DNA from: Pseudomonadota bacterium
GTDB taxonomy: Bacteria > Pseudomonadota > Alphaproteobacteria > Dongiales > Dongiaceae
DNA length: 64,000 nucleotides
Assembly: GCA_021792365.1 (NCBI GenBank)
Contig: JAJYUT010000002.1
Location: 372,001-436,000, forward strand
Direction: 5' to 3'
Each line of letters begins with the position of its first letter. Position 1 is the first letter of the stretch. Positions 28,352-37,575 of the stretch are shown here, piece after piece. Below the pieces are notes generated by a model, which was not told where the DNA came from, made no database searches, and was given only the letters and a program-made list of their open reading frames with translations. A program made the translations under genes and the position numbers.

Positions 28352-31273
28352 ATGGCGACGGCGGGCGATCGGTCGAATAGGACGAATGCGGGTGGCGCAG
28401 ACCTCTGGGCGCACGGCTCTGTCTCCGTGCGCGGGGCCAAGGAGCACAACCTCAAGAACATCGACGTTGATATTCCACGTCAGACGCTGACCGTCATCAC
28501 CGGCCTCTCGGGCTCAGGCAAGTCTTCCCTCGCCTTCGACACGATCTATGCCGAAGGCCAGCGGCGCTATGTGGAATCCCTCTCCGCCTATGCGCGCCAG
28601 TTCCTGGAGCTGATGCAGAAGCCGGACGTGGAATCGATCGAGGGCCTCTCCCCCGCCATCTCGATCGAGCAGAAGACCACGTCCAAGAACCCGCGCTCGA
28701 CCGTCGGCACGGTGACGGAGATCTACGACTACCTGCGCCTGCTGTTCGCGCGCATCGGCATCCCCTACTCCCCGGCCACCGGCCTGCCGATCGAGAGCCA
28801 GACCGTCAGCCAGATGGTCGACCGGATCCTGACGCTGCCGGAAGGCACGCGCATCTATCTGCTGGCGCCGATCGCCCGGGGCCGCAAGGGCGAATACAAG
28901 AAGGAGCTGATGGACCTGCAGAAGCGCGGCTTCCTGCGCGTGCGGGTCGACGGAAAGCTGTATGAGATCGGCGAGGTTCCCGCTCTCAACAAGAAGCTGA
29001 AGCACGACATCGAGGTGGTGGTCGACCGCCTGGCCGTTAAGCCGGACCTTGGAACCCGCCTGGCCGACAGCGTGGAGACCGCGCTGGAGCTGTCCGACGG
29101 GCTGCTCTTTGTCGACCCCGCCGACAAGGGCGAGCGCATCATCTTCTCCTCGCGCTTCGCCTGCCCGGTCAGCGGCTTCACCATCGACGAGATCGAGCCG
29201 CGCCTGTTCTCCTTCAACAACCCGTTCGGCGCCTGCCCGGTGTGCGACGGATTGGGCAACAAGCTCTATTTCGAGCCGGAGTTGGTGGTGCCGGACGAGA
29301 AGAAGAGCCTGCGCGGCGGCGCGATCGCGCCCTGGGCCAATTCCTCCTCGCAATATTACATGCAGGCGCTGGAAAGCCTCGCCAAACACTACAAGTTCAG
29401 CCTGACCATCCAGTGGCAGGAGCTGCCCAAGAAGATCCGCGACATCATCCTGTTCGGCTCCGGCGATGAAGCCATCACCATGAGCTTCGATGACGGGGTG
29501 CGCAGCTACAAGACCACCAAGCCGTTCGAAGGCGTCATCACCAACATGGAGCGGCGGTTCAGAGAGACCGACTCCGCCTGGATCCGCGACGAGTTGAGCC
29601 GGTTCCAGGCCACCTCGCCCTGCGAGGCGTGCAACGGCCGGCGCCTGAAGCCGGAAGCGCTCGCGGTCAAGATCAACGGCCTCGACATCGCCCAGGTGAC
29701 GGAGTTCTCCATCCTGCAGGCGGCTGAGTGGTTCCAGGCGCTGAGCGGCAAGCTGACGGCCAAGCAGAGGGACATCGCCGAACGCATCCTGAAGGAAATC
29801 AACGAGCGCCTCGGCTTTCTGAACAGCGTCGGCCTGGAGTATCTGACGCTGAGCCGCGCCTCGGCCACGCTCTCCGGCGGCGAGAGCCAGCGCATCCGCC
29901 TCGCCTCGCAGATCGGATCGGGCCTGACCGGCGTCCTCTATGTGCTGGACGAGCCCTCGATCGGCCTGCACCAGCGTGACAACGACCGGCTGCTGGCGAC
30001 GTTGCAGCGGCTGCGCGACCTCGGCAACACCGTGCTCGTCGTGGAGCATGACGAGGACGCCATCCGCCATGCCGACTACCTGATCGACATGGGGCCGGCT
30101 GCCGGCATCCATGGCGGCGAGGTGGTGGCCAAGGGCACGCCGGCCGAGGTCATGCGCTCCGACAGTCTCACCGCGCAATACCTGAGCGGCCGGCGCGAGA
30201 TCCCGGTACCCGGCGAGCGGCGGCCCGGCTTCGGCAACCAGGCGAAGGTCCGCATCGTCGGCGCGCGCCACAACAACCTGAAGAACATCACGGTCGATCT
30301 CCCGCTCGGTGTCTTCACCTGCGTGACCGGCGTCTCCGGCGGCGGCAAATCGACCCTGATCATCGAGACGCTGTACAACGCGCTGGCGCGCCGCCTGCAC
30401 GATGCGCGCACCCATCCGGGCGAGCACGACCGGATCGAGGGCATCGAGTATCTCGACAAGGTCATCGACATCGACCAGTCACCGATTGGCCGCACGCCGC
30501 GTTCCAATCCGGCCACCTATACCGGCGCGTTCACGCCGATCCGCGACTGGTTCGCCGGCCTTCCGGAGGCGCAGGCGCGCGGCTACAAACCCGGCCGCTT
30601 CTCCTTCAACGTGAAAGGTGGCCGCTGCGAAGCCTGCGAGGGCGACGGCGTCATCAAGATCGAGATGCACTTCCTGCCGGACGTCTATGTCCAGTGCGAC
30701 CAGTGCAAGGGCAAGCGCTACAACCGCGAGACGCTCGAAATAACATTCAAGGGCAAGTCGATCGCCGACGTTCTTGAAATGACGGTCGAGGAAGGCGTCG
30801 AGTTCTTCCGCGCGGTCCCGGCGATCCGCGACAAGCTGGCTATGCTGCAGCAGGTCGGTCTTGGCTACATCCATGTCGGCCAGGCTGCCACCACCCTCTC
30901 CGGCGGCGAGGCGCAGCGTGTGAAGCTGGCGAAGGAGCTGTCCCGGCGCGCCACGGGACGCACGCTCTATATCCTGGACGAGCCGACCACCGGCTTGCAC
31001 TTCGAGGACGTGCGCAAGCTGCTCGAGGTGCTGCACCAGCTCGTCGACCAGGGCAACACGGTGATCGTGATCGAGCACAACCTCGAGGTCATCAAGACGG
31101 CGGACTGGATCGTCGATCTGGGGCCCGAGGGCGGCGACAAGGGCGGCCGCGTGGTCGCGGCCGGAACGCCGGAGACGGTGGCGGAGGCGCCCGCCTCCTA
31201 TACCGGCCGCTACCTGGCGCCCTATCTTGCGCCCCGGCGCGGGGCGCGGCGGTCGGGCACCCGTGGCCGCTAA
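28352..31273 (+). CDS. uvrA: UvrABC excinuclease subunit A
   Basis: 973 aa, full length. Two ABC ATPase modules: Walker [15 protein letters not shown] (about residues 49–62) with [12 protein letters not shown], and [14 protein letters not shown] (about 657–670) with [12 protein letters not shown]. The second zinc module is intact (CEACEGDG … CDQCKGKR). The first zinc site reads CPVSGF … CPVC, so one Cys of the classical four is Ser, which I recall as usual in alphaproteobacterial UvrA. It recognises bulky DNA lesions and loads UvrB. GAAAGGAAAC precedes the ATG. Confidence 0.98.
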   Translation: MATAGDRSNRTNAGGADLWAHGSVSVRGAKEHNLKNIDVDIPRQTLTVITGLSGSGKSSLAFDTIYAEGQRRYVESLSAYARQFLELMQKPDVESIEGLSPAISIEQKTTSKNPRSTVGTVTEIYDYLRLLFARIGIPYSPATGLPIESQTVSQMVDRILTLPEGTRIYLLAPIARGRKGEYKKELMDLQKRGFLRVRVDGKLYEIGEVPALNKKLKHDIEVVVDRLAVKPDLGTRLADSVETALELSDGLLFVDPADKGERIIFSSRFACPVSGFTIDEIEPRLFSFNNPFGACPVCDGLGNKLYFEPELVVPDEKKSLRGGAIAPWANSSSQYYMQALESLAKHYKFSLTIQWQELPKKIRDIILFGSGDEAITMSFDDGVRSYKTTKPFEGVITNMERRFRETDSAWIRDELSRFQATSPCEACNGRRLKPEALAVKINGLDIAQVTEFSILQAAEWFQALSGKLTAKQRDIAERILKEINERLGFLNSVGLEYLTLSRASATLSGGESQRIRLASQIGSGLTGVLYVLDEPSIGLHQRDNDRLLATLQRLRDLGNTVLVVEHDEDAIRHADYLIDMGPAAGIHGGEVVAKGTPAEVMRSDSLTAQYLSGRREIPVPGERRPGFGNQAKVRIVGARHNNLKNITVDLPLGVFTCVTGVSGGGKSTLIIETLYNALARRLHDARTHPGEHDRIEGIEYLDKVIDIDQSPIGRTPRSNPATYTGAFTPIRDWFAGLPEAQARGYKPGRFSFNVKGGRCEACEGDGVIKIEMHFLPDVYVQCDQCKGKRYNRETLEITFKGKSIADVLEMTVEEGVEFFRAVPAIRDKLAMLQQVGLGYIHVGQAATTLSGGEAQRVKLAKELSRRATGRTLYILDEPTTGLHFEDVRKLLEVLHQLVDQGNTVIVIEHNLEVIKTADWIVDLGPEGGDKGGRVVAAGTPETVAEAPASYTGRYLAPYLAPRRGARRSGTRGR

Positions 31274-32180
31274 GCGCTCGATCGTCGTCGACACCGATCC
31301 CGGCATCGACGACGCGCTGGCCATCTTTCTCGCTTGCGCCTCGCCCGAGCTGGACATCCGCGCAATCACCACGGTGGCCGGCAATGTCGGAATCAACCGC
31401 ACCACGCGCAACGCGCTGCAACTGATCGGCCTTGCCGGCCGCTCCGGCATCCCGGTCCATCGCGGCGCCGACCGGCCGCTCCGCGGCACCTGGACCACCA
31501 TCGAGGACATCCACGGCCAGAACGGGCTGGGCGGCGTCACGCTGCCCGGCGCGACGGGCGCGGAATCCGGACCTGCCGTCGATGCGCTGATCGCGCTGCT
31601 CGGCAGCGCCGGACCCGACAGCATCACCATGGTCCTGATCGGCCCGCAGACCAACCTCGCCCTCGCCCTGAGACGCAAGCCGGAGATCGCCAGGGCGATC
31701 GGCGAGATCGTGGTCATGGGCGGATCGCTCGATCCCGCGGGCGGCAACACCACGCGCTTCGCCGAATTCAACATCCATGTCGATCCGCTCGCAGCGGAGA
31801 TCGTGCTGAAGGCAGGCCGGCCGATGATCTGGGCGCCGCTGGAAGTCGCGCGCCAGGCCAGCATCGATCCCCTGTGGCTCGATCTGCTGCGCGCCGTGGA
31901 CCGGCCCTGCGCCGCCGCCGCTGCGGACATGCTGGATTTCTACATCCGCTCCTTCAGCCGGGGCGCCGCGCTCTATGATCCGCTCACGATCCTCGCACTC
32001 CTGGCGCCCGAGCTGTTCGACCTGCGGGCCGTCGCGCTCGAGATCGACGCGAGCGAGACGGAAACCGCCGGCCAGACCCGCTTCCGGCCAGGCGCGGGCG
32101 ACGGCCGCATCCGGGTCGCCGCATCCTGCAAGGCCGACCGCGTCCGCACCCTGCTGCTGGACCGGCTGGCCGCGCTCTAA
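31263..32180 (+). CDS. Inosine-uridine-preferring nucleoside hydrolase family protein
   Basis: 305 aa from GTG 31263 ([20 protein letters not shown]). The DTDPGIDDA motif supplies the Ca2+-binding Asp cluster of the IU-NH fold; [17 protein letters not shown] and the [13 protein letters not shown] segment (with the active-site Asn/His region) are also seen. The family hydrolyses ribonucleosides to base and ribose for salvage. The gene overlaps the end of uvrA by 11 bases, so it probably rides on that transcript. Base specificity is not inferable. Confidence 0.9.
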   Translation: MAAKRSIVVDTDPGIDDALAIFLACASPELDIRAITTVAGNVGINRTTRNALQLIGLAGRSGIPVHRGADRPLRGTWTTIEDIHGQNGLGGVTLPGATGAESGPAVDALIALLGSAGPDSITMVLIGPQTNLALALRRKPEIARAIGEIVVMGGSLDPAGGNTTRFAEFNIHVDPLAAEIVLKAGRPMIWAPLEVARQASIDPLWLDLLRAVDRPCAAAAADMLDFYIRSFSRGAALYDPLTILALLAPELFDLRAVALEIDASETETAGQTRFRPGAGDGRIRVAASCKADRVRTLLLDRLAAL

Positions 32181-32198
32181 CGACTGATGAGGCAAGAC

Positions 32199-32837
32199 AT
32201 GTACAAACTGTATTGGTCGCCCGGCAGCGCCGCCATGGCGCCGCACGCGATGCTCGAGGACATCGGCGTGCCGCTTGAGCTGATCAAGGTCGATACTTCC
32301 AAGGGAGAGCAGCGCAGCCCGGCCTATCTCAAGGTCAACCCGCATGCCCGCGTGCCGACGCTGGTCTATGACGGCGACAAGGTCATCTATGAATCCACCG
32401 CGATCTGCCTCTTCCTGGCGGAGCGCCATCCGGAATTCGGCTTCACGCCGAAAATCGGCAGCGCCGATCGCGGCCCCTTCCTGCAGTGGATGGCGTACCT
32501 CACCAACACGGTGCAAGAGGCGTGCATGCACTGGTGGCACCCGGAGAACTTCATCGACGGCGCCGACCGGCAGGCCGACTTGAAACGGAAGGCGGAACAG
32601 AACCTGGTGAGCATGTTCCGCTTCCTCGATGAGCATCTCGCGCAATCGGGGCCGTATCTGTGCGGTGGCAACTTCTATGCCTGCGACTACTATGCGGTGA
32701 TGCTGGCACGCTGGACGCGTGCCACACCAAAGCCTGCGCACACCAATGCGCATGTCAACAAGCTGATCCGCGCAATCGTCGAGCGGCCGGGTTATGCTCG
32801 CATGTTGAAGGCTGAGGGGATCGAACAGCCGGTCTAG
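32199..32837 (+). CDS. Glutathione S-transferase family protein
   Basis: 212 aa from ATG 32199 (MYKLYWSPGSAAMAPHAMLE), with GAGG six bases upstream; an ATG at 32187 would overlap that ribosome binding site. The thioredoxin-like N-terminal domain has SPGSAAMAPH as active-site loop, cis-Pro in RVPTLV and the GSH-binding Glu-Ser in VIYESTAI. The all-helical C-terminal domain starts near residue 85. Likely cytosolic detoxification or a thiol transfer; substrate unknown. It follows the nucleoside hydrolase by 18 bases. Confidence 0.9.
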   Translation: MYKLYWSPGSAAMAPHAMLEDIGVPLELIKVDTSKGEQRSPAYLKVNPHARVPTLVYDGDKVIYESTAICLFLAERHPEFGFTPKIGSADRGPFLQWMAYLTNTVQEACMHWWHPENFIDGADRQADLKRKAEQNLVSMFRFLDEHLAQSGPYLCGGNFYACDYYAVMLARWTRATPKPAHTNAHVNKLIRAIVERPGYARMLKAEGIEQPV

Positions 32838-32848
32838 GGAGGGCCAGG

Positions 32849-33247
32849 ATGGACGTGAAGAAAGGCCGTTGCCTATGCGGCCGTGTCACGTTCGAGTATC
32901 GCGGCCCGGAGCTCTGGTGCGGCCATTGCCACTGCGAGAGCTGCCGGCGCGCGACCTCTTCGCCTTTCACGACCTGGGTCGGCGTGCCAAAAAGCGCGCG
33001 CCATTTCACCGGGGACGCGCCCGGCGCGTACGCCTCCTCGCCAGGCGTCCGGCGCTTCTTCTGCACGCATTGTGGCAGTCCGATCGCCTTTGAGAGCGAG
33101 CGCTGGCCGGACGAGACGCACCTGTATGCCGCGCTTCTGGAGAGTCCAGCGGACGTGAAACCGCAGTTCCATGTTCATGTCGCAGAGAGGTTGCCTTGGA
33201 TCGTGCTGACCGACGGCCTGCCGCAATATGATCACAGTGCCAGCTAG
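32849..33247 (+). CDS. GFA/CENP-V family zinc protein
   Basis: 132 aa. Zinc ligands appear in the family order: GRCLCG near residue 7–12, CHCESCRR near 27–34 and CTHCGSP near 71–77. This is the fold of glutathione-dependent formaldehyde-activating enzyme (Gfa), but most relatives have no proven activity. It lies 11 bases after the GST gene, so a glutathione-linked role is plausible. The start ATG is preceded by GGAGGG. Confidence 0.9.
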   Translation: MDVKKGRCLCGRVTFEYRGPELWCGHCHCESCRRATSSPFTTWVGVPKSARHFTGDAPGAYASSPGVRRFFCTHCGSPIAFESERWPDETHLYAALLESPADVKPQFHVHVAERLPWIVLTDGLPQYDHSAS

Positions 33248-33253
33248 TACAGC

Positions 33254-33520
33254 CTAGTCCTGGAATTGCACGCCGACCAGGTTGTCCTTGGCCCAGCGCA
33301 GGTTGCACAGCCGCGGCGGCAGATCGCCGACCTGCAGCGTGAAGGTATGAGGCAGAAGCTGCGGGCCTGGAAGCTCGAGCCGCGCTCCGCCTTCCGAGAT
33401 GTTGCGCAGCCTGCATGCGATCATCGTGCCGTCCGGGCCGACGATGCGGGCGCTCTTCAGCGCGCTGAGGCGCCGATCCTCGCGGCGCTCGCTTTCAGGA
33501 TTGGAAGTCTGGCCGGTCAT
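33254..33520 (-). CDS. Single-domain PilZ protein (copy A)
   Basis: 88 aa from ATG 33520 (MTGQTSNPESERREDRRLSA). Both halves of the c-di-GMP binding signature are present: RxxxR as RREDR and N-x-S-x-x-G as NISEGGARLEL. It ends NLRWAKDNLVGVQFQD, the barrel strand also found in copies B and C. It is the last of three consecutive PilZ genes on the minus strand, 10 bases after copy B. Stand-alone PilZ proteins act as cytosolic c-di-GMP adaptors for motility, adhesion or polysaccharide; the partner is unknown. Confidence 0.88.
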   Translation of the reverse strand: MTGQTSNPESERREDRRLSALKSARIVGPDGTMIACRLRNISEGGARLELPGPQLLPHTFTLQVGDLPPRLCNLRWAKDNLVGVQFQD

Positions 33521-33530
33521 GGCGCACGTG

Positions 33531-33821
33531 CTAGCTCTCCGGTCCCACGAACTTGACACCAACGATGTTGTTCCGGATCCAGCGCCGCTCGCACAAGCGC
33601 ACGGGCTGACCGGCGACGTGGAGCTCGAACTGGACGGGCAGCGCTTGGCGCGGGGGGAACTCCAAACGCGCGCCGCCCTGCGATAAGTCACGCACGCGGC
33701 AGACCATCACGGTCTTGCCGCCATTGAACACGGCCTTCGCGCCTTTGATGACCGGCCGCCGGTCCTGCGCGCGGCCGGAGAGTGTGGGGCTGCCCTTGCT
33801 TTCGGTCGCGGCGCCCATCAT
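33531..33821 (-). CDS. Single-domain PilZ protein (copy B)
   Basis: 96 aa from ATG 33821 (a second ATG follows immediately). RxxxR is seen as RAQDR and D-x-S-x-x-G as DLSQGGARLEF; the end reads ERRWIRNNIVGVKFVGPES. It lies five bases after copy C and 10 before copy A, so the three are surely cotranscribed. Sequence between the two signatures differs from both neighbours, which argues for an old duplication and separate partners. Confidence 0.88.
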   Translation of the reverse strand: MMGAATESKGSPTLSGRAQDRRPVIKGAKAVFNGGKTVMVCRVRDLSQGGARLEFPPRQALPVQFELHVAGQPVRLCERRWIRNNIVGVKFVGPES

Positions 33822-33826
33822 GGGAC

Positions 33827-34120
33827 CTATTCGTCGTCGGTCAGGAACCGAACGCCGAAGATATTGTCCTTGGCCCATCGCACCTCGCAGCGATGGATGG
33901 TGCCGCTCTGCATCTGCAGGTCGAAGGTGCGCGGCAGCATCTGCCGGCTGGCAAATTCCAGCTTCGCGCCGCCATCCGACAGATCGAGGATCGTGCAGTC
34001 CACCAGGGACTGCCGGTCGTTCAGGAACACCCTGGCGGGCCGCATGACTTTCCTGCGAACGCTGGCACGGCGGTCGGCAAACGGATCACGTTCGGGCGTC
34101 TTGCGTTCAGGACTGTTCAT
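33827..34120 (-). CDS. Single-domain PilZ protein (copy C)
   Basis: 97 aa (MNSPERKTPERDPFADRRAS). RxxxR is seen as RASVR, followed by further basic residues, and D-x-S-x-x-G as DLSDGGAKLEF; it ends EVRWAKDNIFGVRFLTDDE. Its start lies inside the end of the RidA-like gene (14-base overlap), so translation is coupled. First of three adjacent PilZ genes, all with intact predicted c-di-GMP residues. Confidence 0.9.
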   Translation of the reverse strand: MNSPERKTPERDPFADRRASVRRKVMRPARVFLNDRQSLVDCTILDLSDGGAKLEFASRQMLPRTFDLQMQSGTIHRCEVRWAKDNIFGVRFLTDDE

Positions 34121-34514
34121 GGTTTTCGGCGGCGCGCGCGGCCACCCCCTCGATTTCGATCAACAGTTCCGGCGCGGCCAATCCCGCGACGATCATCAAG
34201 GTGCTGGCCGGCTCCACCGGACCCAGCAGGCGATCGCGGATCCGGCGGTAGGCGCCGATGTCACCGGCGCGGGTCAGCAGGACCGTCACCTTGACCAGGT
34301 CCTCCGGATCGAAACCCGCGGCGCGGATGCAGGCGATCAGGTTGCCGAGCGCCAGTTCCGCCTGAACCTCGAATCCCCGCCCGATGTTGCGGTCCCGGTC
34401 GCAGCCCACCTGGCCCGAGACATACAGCCAGCGATAGCCCTGCGGCGCGATGACCGCATGGGAGTACCGGCTGAACGGTGCCGACACGGTTGCCGGATTC
34501 AGGCGCTGCAGCAT
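34107..34514 (-). CDS. RidA/YjgF-family protein without the catalytic Arg
   Basis: 135 aa from ATG 34514 (MLQRLNPATVSAPFSRYSHA). The trimeric YjgF fold is recognisable by YSHAV, LYVSGQVGCDRD, ALGNLIACIRAAGFDPEDLV and LIEIEGVA. The Arg that makes classical RidA an imine/enamine deaminase (in a P-A-R-S context) is replaced: here EPASTLMIV. It may therefore belong to a Rid subgroup with another ligand or reaction. It overlaps the first PilZ gene by 14 bases. Confidence 0.85.
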   Translation of the reverse strand: MLQRLNPATVSAPFSRYSHAVIAPQGYRWLYVSGQVGCDRDRNIGRGFEVQAELALGNLIACIRAAGFDPEDLVKVTVLLTRAGDIGAYRRIRDRLLGPVEPASTLMIVAGLAAPELLIEIEGVAARAAENHEQS

Positions 34515-34703
34515 GGGTTGCTTAGCTCCCCTTAGCAATCCGATGATTGGCAGATTTGTCCTGCATGGCCATTGTCATGCTAGAAATTGGTTACAAAAGG
34601 CTGAATTTTCCGTTGCCTTTGCCTCAAATGGCTGCGCGGCGGCGGCCAACCCGTTGCAATCACGGGACTTGAGGCCGATCGCCGAACCGACTATGTGACG
34701 CCC

Positions 34704-36086
34704 ATGAACGCAGCCCGCCTCGCTCCCGTCCACCCACCCGTCCATATCATCGGCGCCGGCCTGGCCGGCAGCGAAGCCGCTTGGCATCTCGCCGAGGCAG
34801 GCGTGCCGGTCGTGCTGCACGAGATGCGCCCGGTGCGCGCGACCGAGGCGCACCAGACCGGCGATTGCGCGGAGCTGGTCTGCTCCAACTCCCTGCGCTC
34901 GGATGATGCGGAGAACAACGCCGTCGGGCTGCTGCATGAGGAGATGCGCCGGGCCGGATCGCTGATCCTCGCCGCGGCCGACGCGCATCGCCTGCCGGCC
35001 GGCGGTGCGCTGGCTGTGGACCGCGACGGCTTCGCACGCGAAGTGACGGAGCGCCTTGCATCCCACCCGCTGGTGGAGATCGCGCGCGGCGAGGTCGCCG
35101 GCCTGCCGCCGGAAGAATGGGACAGCGTCATCATCGCCACCGGCCCGCTCACCTCGCCCGCCTTGTCGGAGGCGATCCGCCGGGTCACGGGCGAAGATTC
35201 GCTCAGCTTCTTCGACGCGATCGCGCCGATCGTCTATCGCGAGACGGTCGACATGGACAAGGCCTGGCTGCAGTCGCGCTACGACGAAGGCGGCGCGGGC
35301 GGTGACTACATCAATTGCCCGCTGGAAAAGCCGCATTACCTCGCCTTCATCGACGCGCTGCTGACCGGCGAGAAGGCCGCTTTCAAGGAATGGGAAACCA
35401 GCACCCCCTATTTCGAGGGCTGCCTGCCCATCGAGGTGATGGCGGAACGCGGCCCGGCGACCTTGCGCTTCGGCCCGATGAAGCCGGTCGGGCTCACCGA
35501 TCCGCGCACCGGGCGGCGGCCCTATGCCGTCGTGCAGCTCCGGCAGGACAATGCGCTCGGCACGCTCTACAACATGGTCGGGTTCCAGACCAAGCTGAAG
35601 CATGGCGAGCAGGTGCGCATCTTCCGCACCATCCCCGGGCTGGAGGGCGCCGAGTTCGCGCGCCTGGGCGGGCTGCATCGCAACACGTTCATCAACTCGC
35701 CCAAGCTGCTCGACGAGAAACTGCGGCTGAAGGCGATGCCGCGCCTACGCTTCGCCGGGCAGATCACCGGCGTGGAAGGCTATGTGGAGAGCGCCGCGAT
35801 CGGCCTGCTGGCCGGACGCTTCGCCGCCGCCGAGCGGCTGGATGTCGGCGTTGTCCCGCCGCCCGCGACCACGGCGCTGGGCGCGCTGCTCCGCCACATC
35901 ACGGTGAACGCCAACAGCGCGAGCTTCCAGCCGATGAACGTCAATTTCGGCCTGTTCCCCGTTCTGCCGGAGCCGGACGGCCTCACGCGCGGCCAGATCC
36001 GCGAATGGAAGGCCCAGCGCAAGCCGCTCATGTCCCGCCGTGCGCTCAGCGACCTCAGGGGCTGGCTTAACAAAGAAGTAGGATAG
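34704..36086 (+). CDS. trmFO: Methylenetetrahydrofolate–tRNA-(uracil-5-)-methyltransferase
   Basis: 460 aa from ATG 34704; a GTG nine bases upstream is also in frame. The FAD motif [19 protein letters not shown] lies at about residues 15–33. GID/TrmFO signatures are [28 protein letters not shown] and the C-terminal [17 protein letters not shown]. It methylates U54 of tRNA to ribothymidine using methylene-THF and FADH2 rather than S-adenosylmethionine. It is divergent from the RidA–PilZ unit and may belong with other folate-linked enzymes only by chance. Confidence 0.96.
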   Translation: MNAARLAPVHPPVHIIGAGLAGSEAAWHLAEAGVPVVLHEMRPVRATEAHQTGDCAELVCSNSLRSDDAENNAVGLLHEEMRRAGSLILAAADAHRLPAGGALAVDRDGFAREVTERLASHPLVEIARGEVAGLPPEEWDSVIIATGPLTSPALSEAIRRVTGEDSLSFFDAIAPIVYRETVDMDKAWLQSRYDEGGAGGDYINCPLEKPHYLAFIDALLTGEKAAFKEWETSTPYFEGCLPIEVMAERGPATLRFGPMKPVGLTDPRTGRRPYAVVQLRQDNALGTLYNMVGFQTKLKHGEQVRIFRTIPGLEGAEFARLGGLHRNTFINSPKLLDEKLRLKAMPRLRFAGQITGVEGYVESAAIGLLAGRFAAAERLDVGVVPPPATTALGALLRHITVNANSASFQPMNVNFGLFPVLPEPDGLTRGQIREWKAQRKPLMSRRALSDLRGWLNKEVG

Positions 36087-36132
36087 TTCCGGCAGCTTCT
36101 CCGCAGGCGATTCTGTTTCCCGGGCTTCGTGG

Positions 36133-36858
36133 ATGCTCTCGCGCTATGCCATCATCGGCTTGATGTCGCTTTTCGCTGGCCAGGCCGTAGCGGACCAGGG
36201 CCATGTCACGATCCTGTTCCACGTCCGGCCGCCCTATGCCGAGCAGGACTCCGGCAAAAAGGTGACCGGCACCCTGGCCGATCCGGCCGTTCGCGCGCTG
36301 GAAAAGGCGGGGATGACCGCCGACTGGATCGAGATGCCGCCCGCCCGCCAGACCGAGGAGATCAAGCGCGCCAAGAGTGCGGTCTGCGGCCTGGGCTGGT
36401 TCAAGCGCCCGGAGCGGGAGGCGTTTGCCGTCTTCACCGATGCGATCTACCGGGACCAGCCTACGGTCGCCGTCGCACGCCGGAAGGACGCGCGTTTTTC
36501 CGACGGCATGTCCCTGCGGGACAGTTTCCGTGACCGTGCGCGCACGCTGATCGTGAAGACGAGCTATTCCTACGGCGCGACAATCGATTCCTGGATCAGG
36601 GAACTGCGGCCCAACGCCGAAGACTCGACCGGCGACGACGCGCTGCTGCTCGGCATGATCGCACAGAGCCGTGTCGATTATGGCATCATGGCGCCCGAGG
36701 AGGCGGAAAACCTGCTCCGCTTCAATGCCGAGCTGCGCGCCGCGTTGCGCATCGTGCGCCTGGGCGACGCGCCCGTGGGCGAAGCCCGCCATCTGATGTG
36801 CTCGAAGACGACGCCGGCCGAGTTGATCGCGCGGTTGAACGAAGCCCTGGCGCCCTGA
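36133..36858 (+). CDS. Periplasmic solute-binding-like protein
   Basis: 241 aa with a signal peptide (MLSRYAIIGLMSLFAGQAVA, cleavage before DQGH). The remainder resembles a short family-3 (amino-acid-type) binding protein: HVRPPYAEQD, EMPPARQTEEIKRAKSAVC, VDYGIMAPEEAENLL. Transport genes are absent, so it may be an orphan receptor or a periplasmic protein of the same fold. Start by position after trmFO (46 bases); the ribosome binding site is weak. Substrate unknown. Confidence 0.75.
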   Translation: MLSRYAIIGLMSLFAGQAVADQGHVTILFHVRPPYAEQDSGKKVTGTLADPAVRALEKAGMTADWIEMPPARQTEEIKRAKSAVCGLGWFKRPEREAFAVFTDAIYRDQPTVAVARRKDARFSDGMSLRDSFRDRARTLIVKTSYSYGATIDSWIRELRPNAEDSTGDDALLLGMIAQSRVDYGIMAPEEAENLLRFNAELRAALRIVRLGDAPVGEARHLMCSKTTPAELIARLNEALAP

Positions 36859-36859
36859 G

Positions 36860-37513
36860 TCACCAGCTGGCGAGCATGCGGAGCGCCGCCCGGTACATGC
36901 CGGCATCGTGCGCATCCATGATGCAGGCGCCGCGCTCGTCCAGGGTCGCGCGCGCGGCGCAACGCTCCGCCACCTCTTCGCCCAGGCGCAGGAGTTCCGC
37001 GCTGAGGCCGGTAAAGCAGGAATTTCCAGGCTCCTCCCGCTTGCCGGCGCAGCGCCTGGTCAAGGTATCGTTCAGCCTCGTCAGCGCCTGCATGTGGGAC
37101 TGCTCCGGGTTCGACCAGTCGAAATCGGCGTCCGGGTTCTCGCCGAGGGCGAGTACCCAATCGACACCCGACCGCCCGAATTGCACGCAGTCGCGCAGCG
37201 ACTTGTGGTCGGGTTTGTCGCGGCAATGGCTGGCAAGGAAGCCGTAGCGGTCGAAAGCCACCAGCATCCGCGTGCTGACGCAGGCATCCCAGTCGATGTC
37301 GGCATCCTCGTTGCACGCCTCCGTCACGGCCGCGATCGCCTCGTTGGCAAGTTGCTGGACGGCAGGGCGCGATTGCCCGGCCGGTAGGGCCGCGACGTAT
37401 TCGGCCGTGATGCCGCCATCCGCCGGAGCGCCGGCTGCCTCGGGCGAAGGAGGCTCGCCGGCCTGGCAGGCCGACAGGAGGCCGGCGATCAGGAGGAGCA
37501 ATGCGCGTGTCAC
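36860..37513 (-). CDS. Hypothetical lipoprotein
   Basis: 217 aa from GTG 37513. The lipobox LLSAC (Cys at about residue 16) follows a short hydrophobic stretch TRALLLLIAG, so it is probably a membrane-anchored periplasmic lipoprotein. The mature part is Cys-rich (about eight Cys: EACNEDAD, DACVST, SHCRDK, DCVQFG, RRCAGK, NSCFTG, ERCAAR, ACIMDA), suggesting several disulfides. I do not recognise the family. A TTG at 37579 would add 22 residues and overlap the upstream MFS gene by four bases. Confidence 0.7.
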   Translation of the reverse strand: MTRALLLLIAGLLSACQAGEPPSPEAAGAPADGGITAEYVAALPAGQSRPAVQQLANEAIAAVTEACNEDADIDWDACVSTRMLVAFDRYGFLASHCRDKPDHKSLRDCVQFGRSGVDWVLALGENPDADFDWSNPEQSHMQALTRLNDTLTRRCAGKREEPGNSCFTGLSAELLRLGEEVAERCAARATLDERGACIMDAHDAGMYRAALRMLASW

Positions 37514-37575
37514 GTTTTGGCGGGTGCTGAATGCTCGAGGAGATTCCCTATATAGCGCGAAATGCCGGGGTAGCT

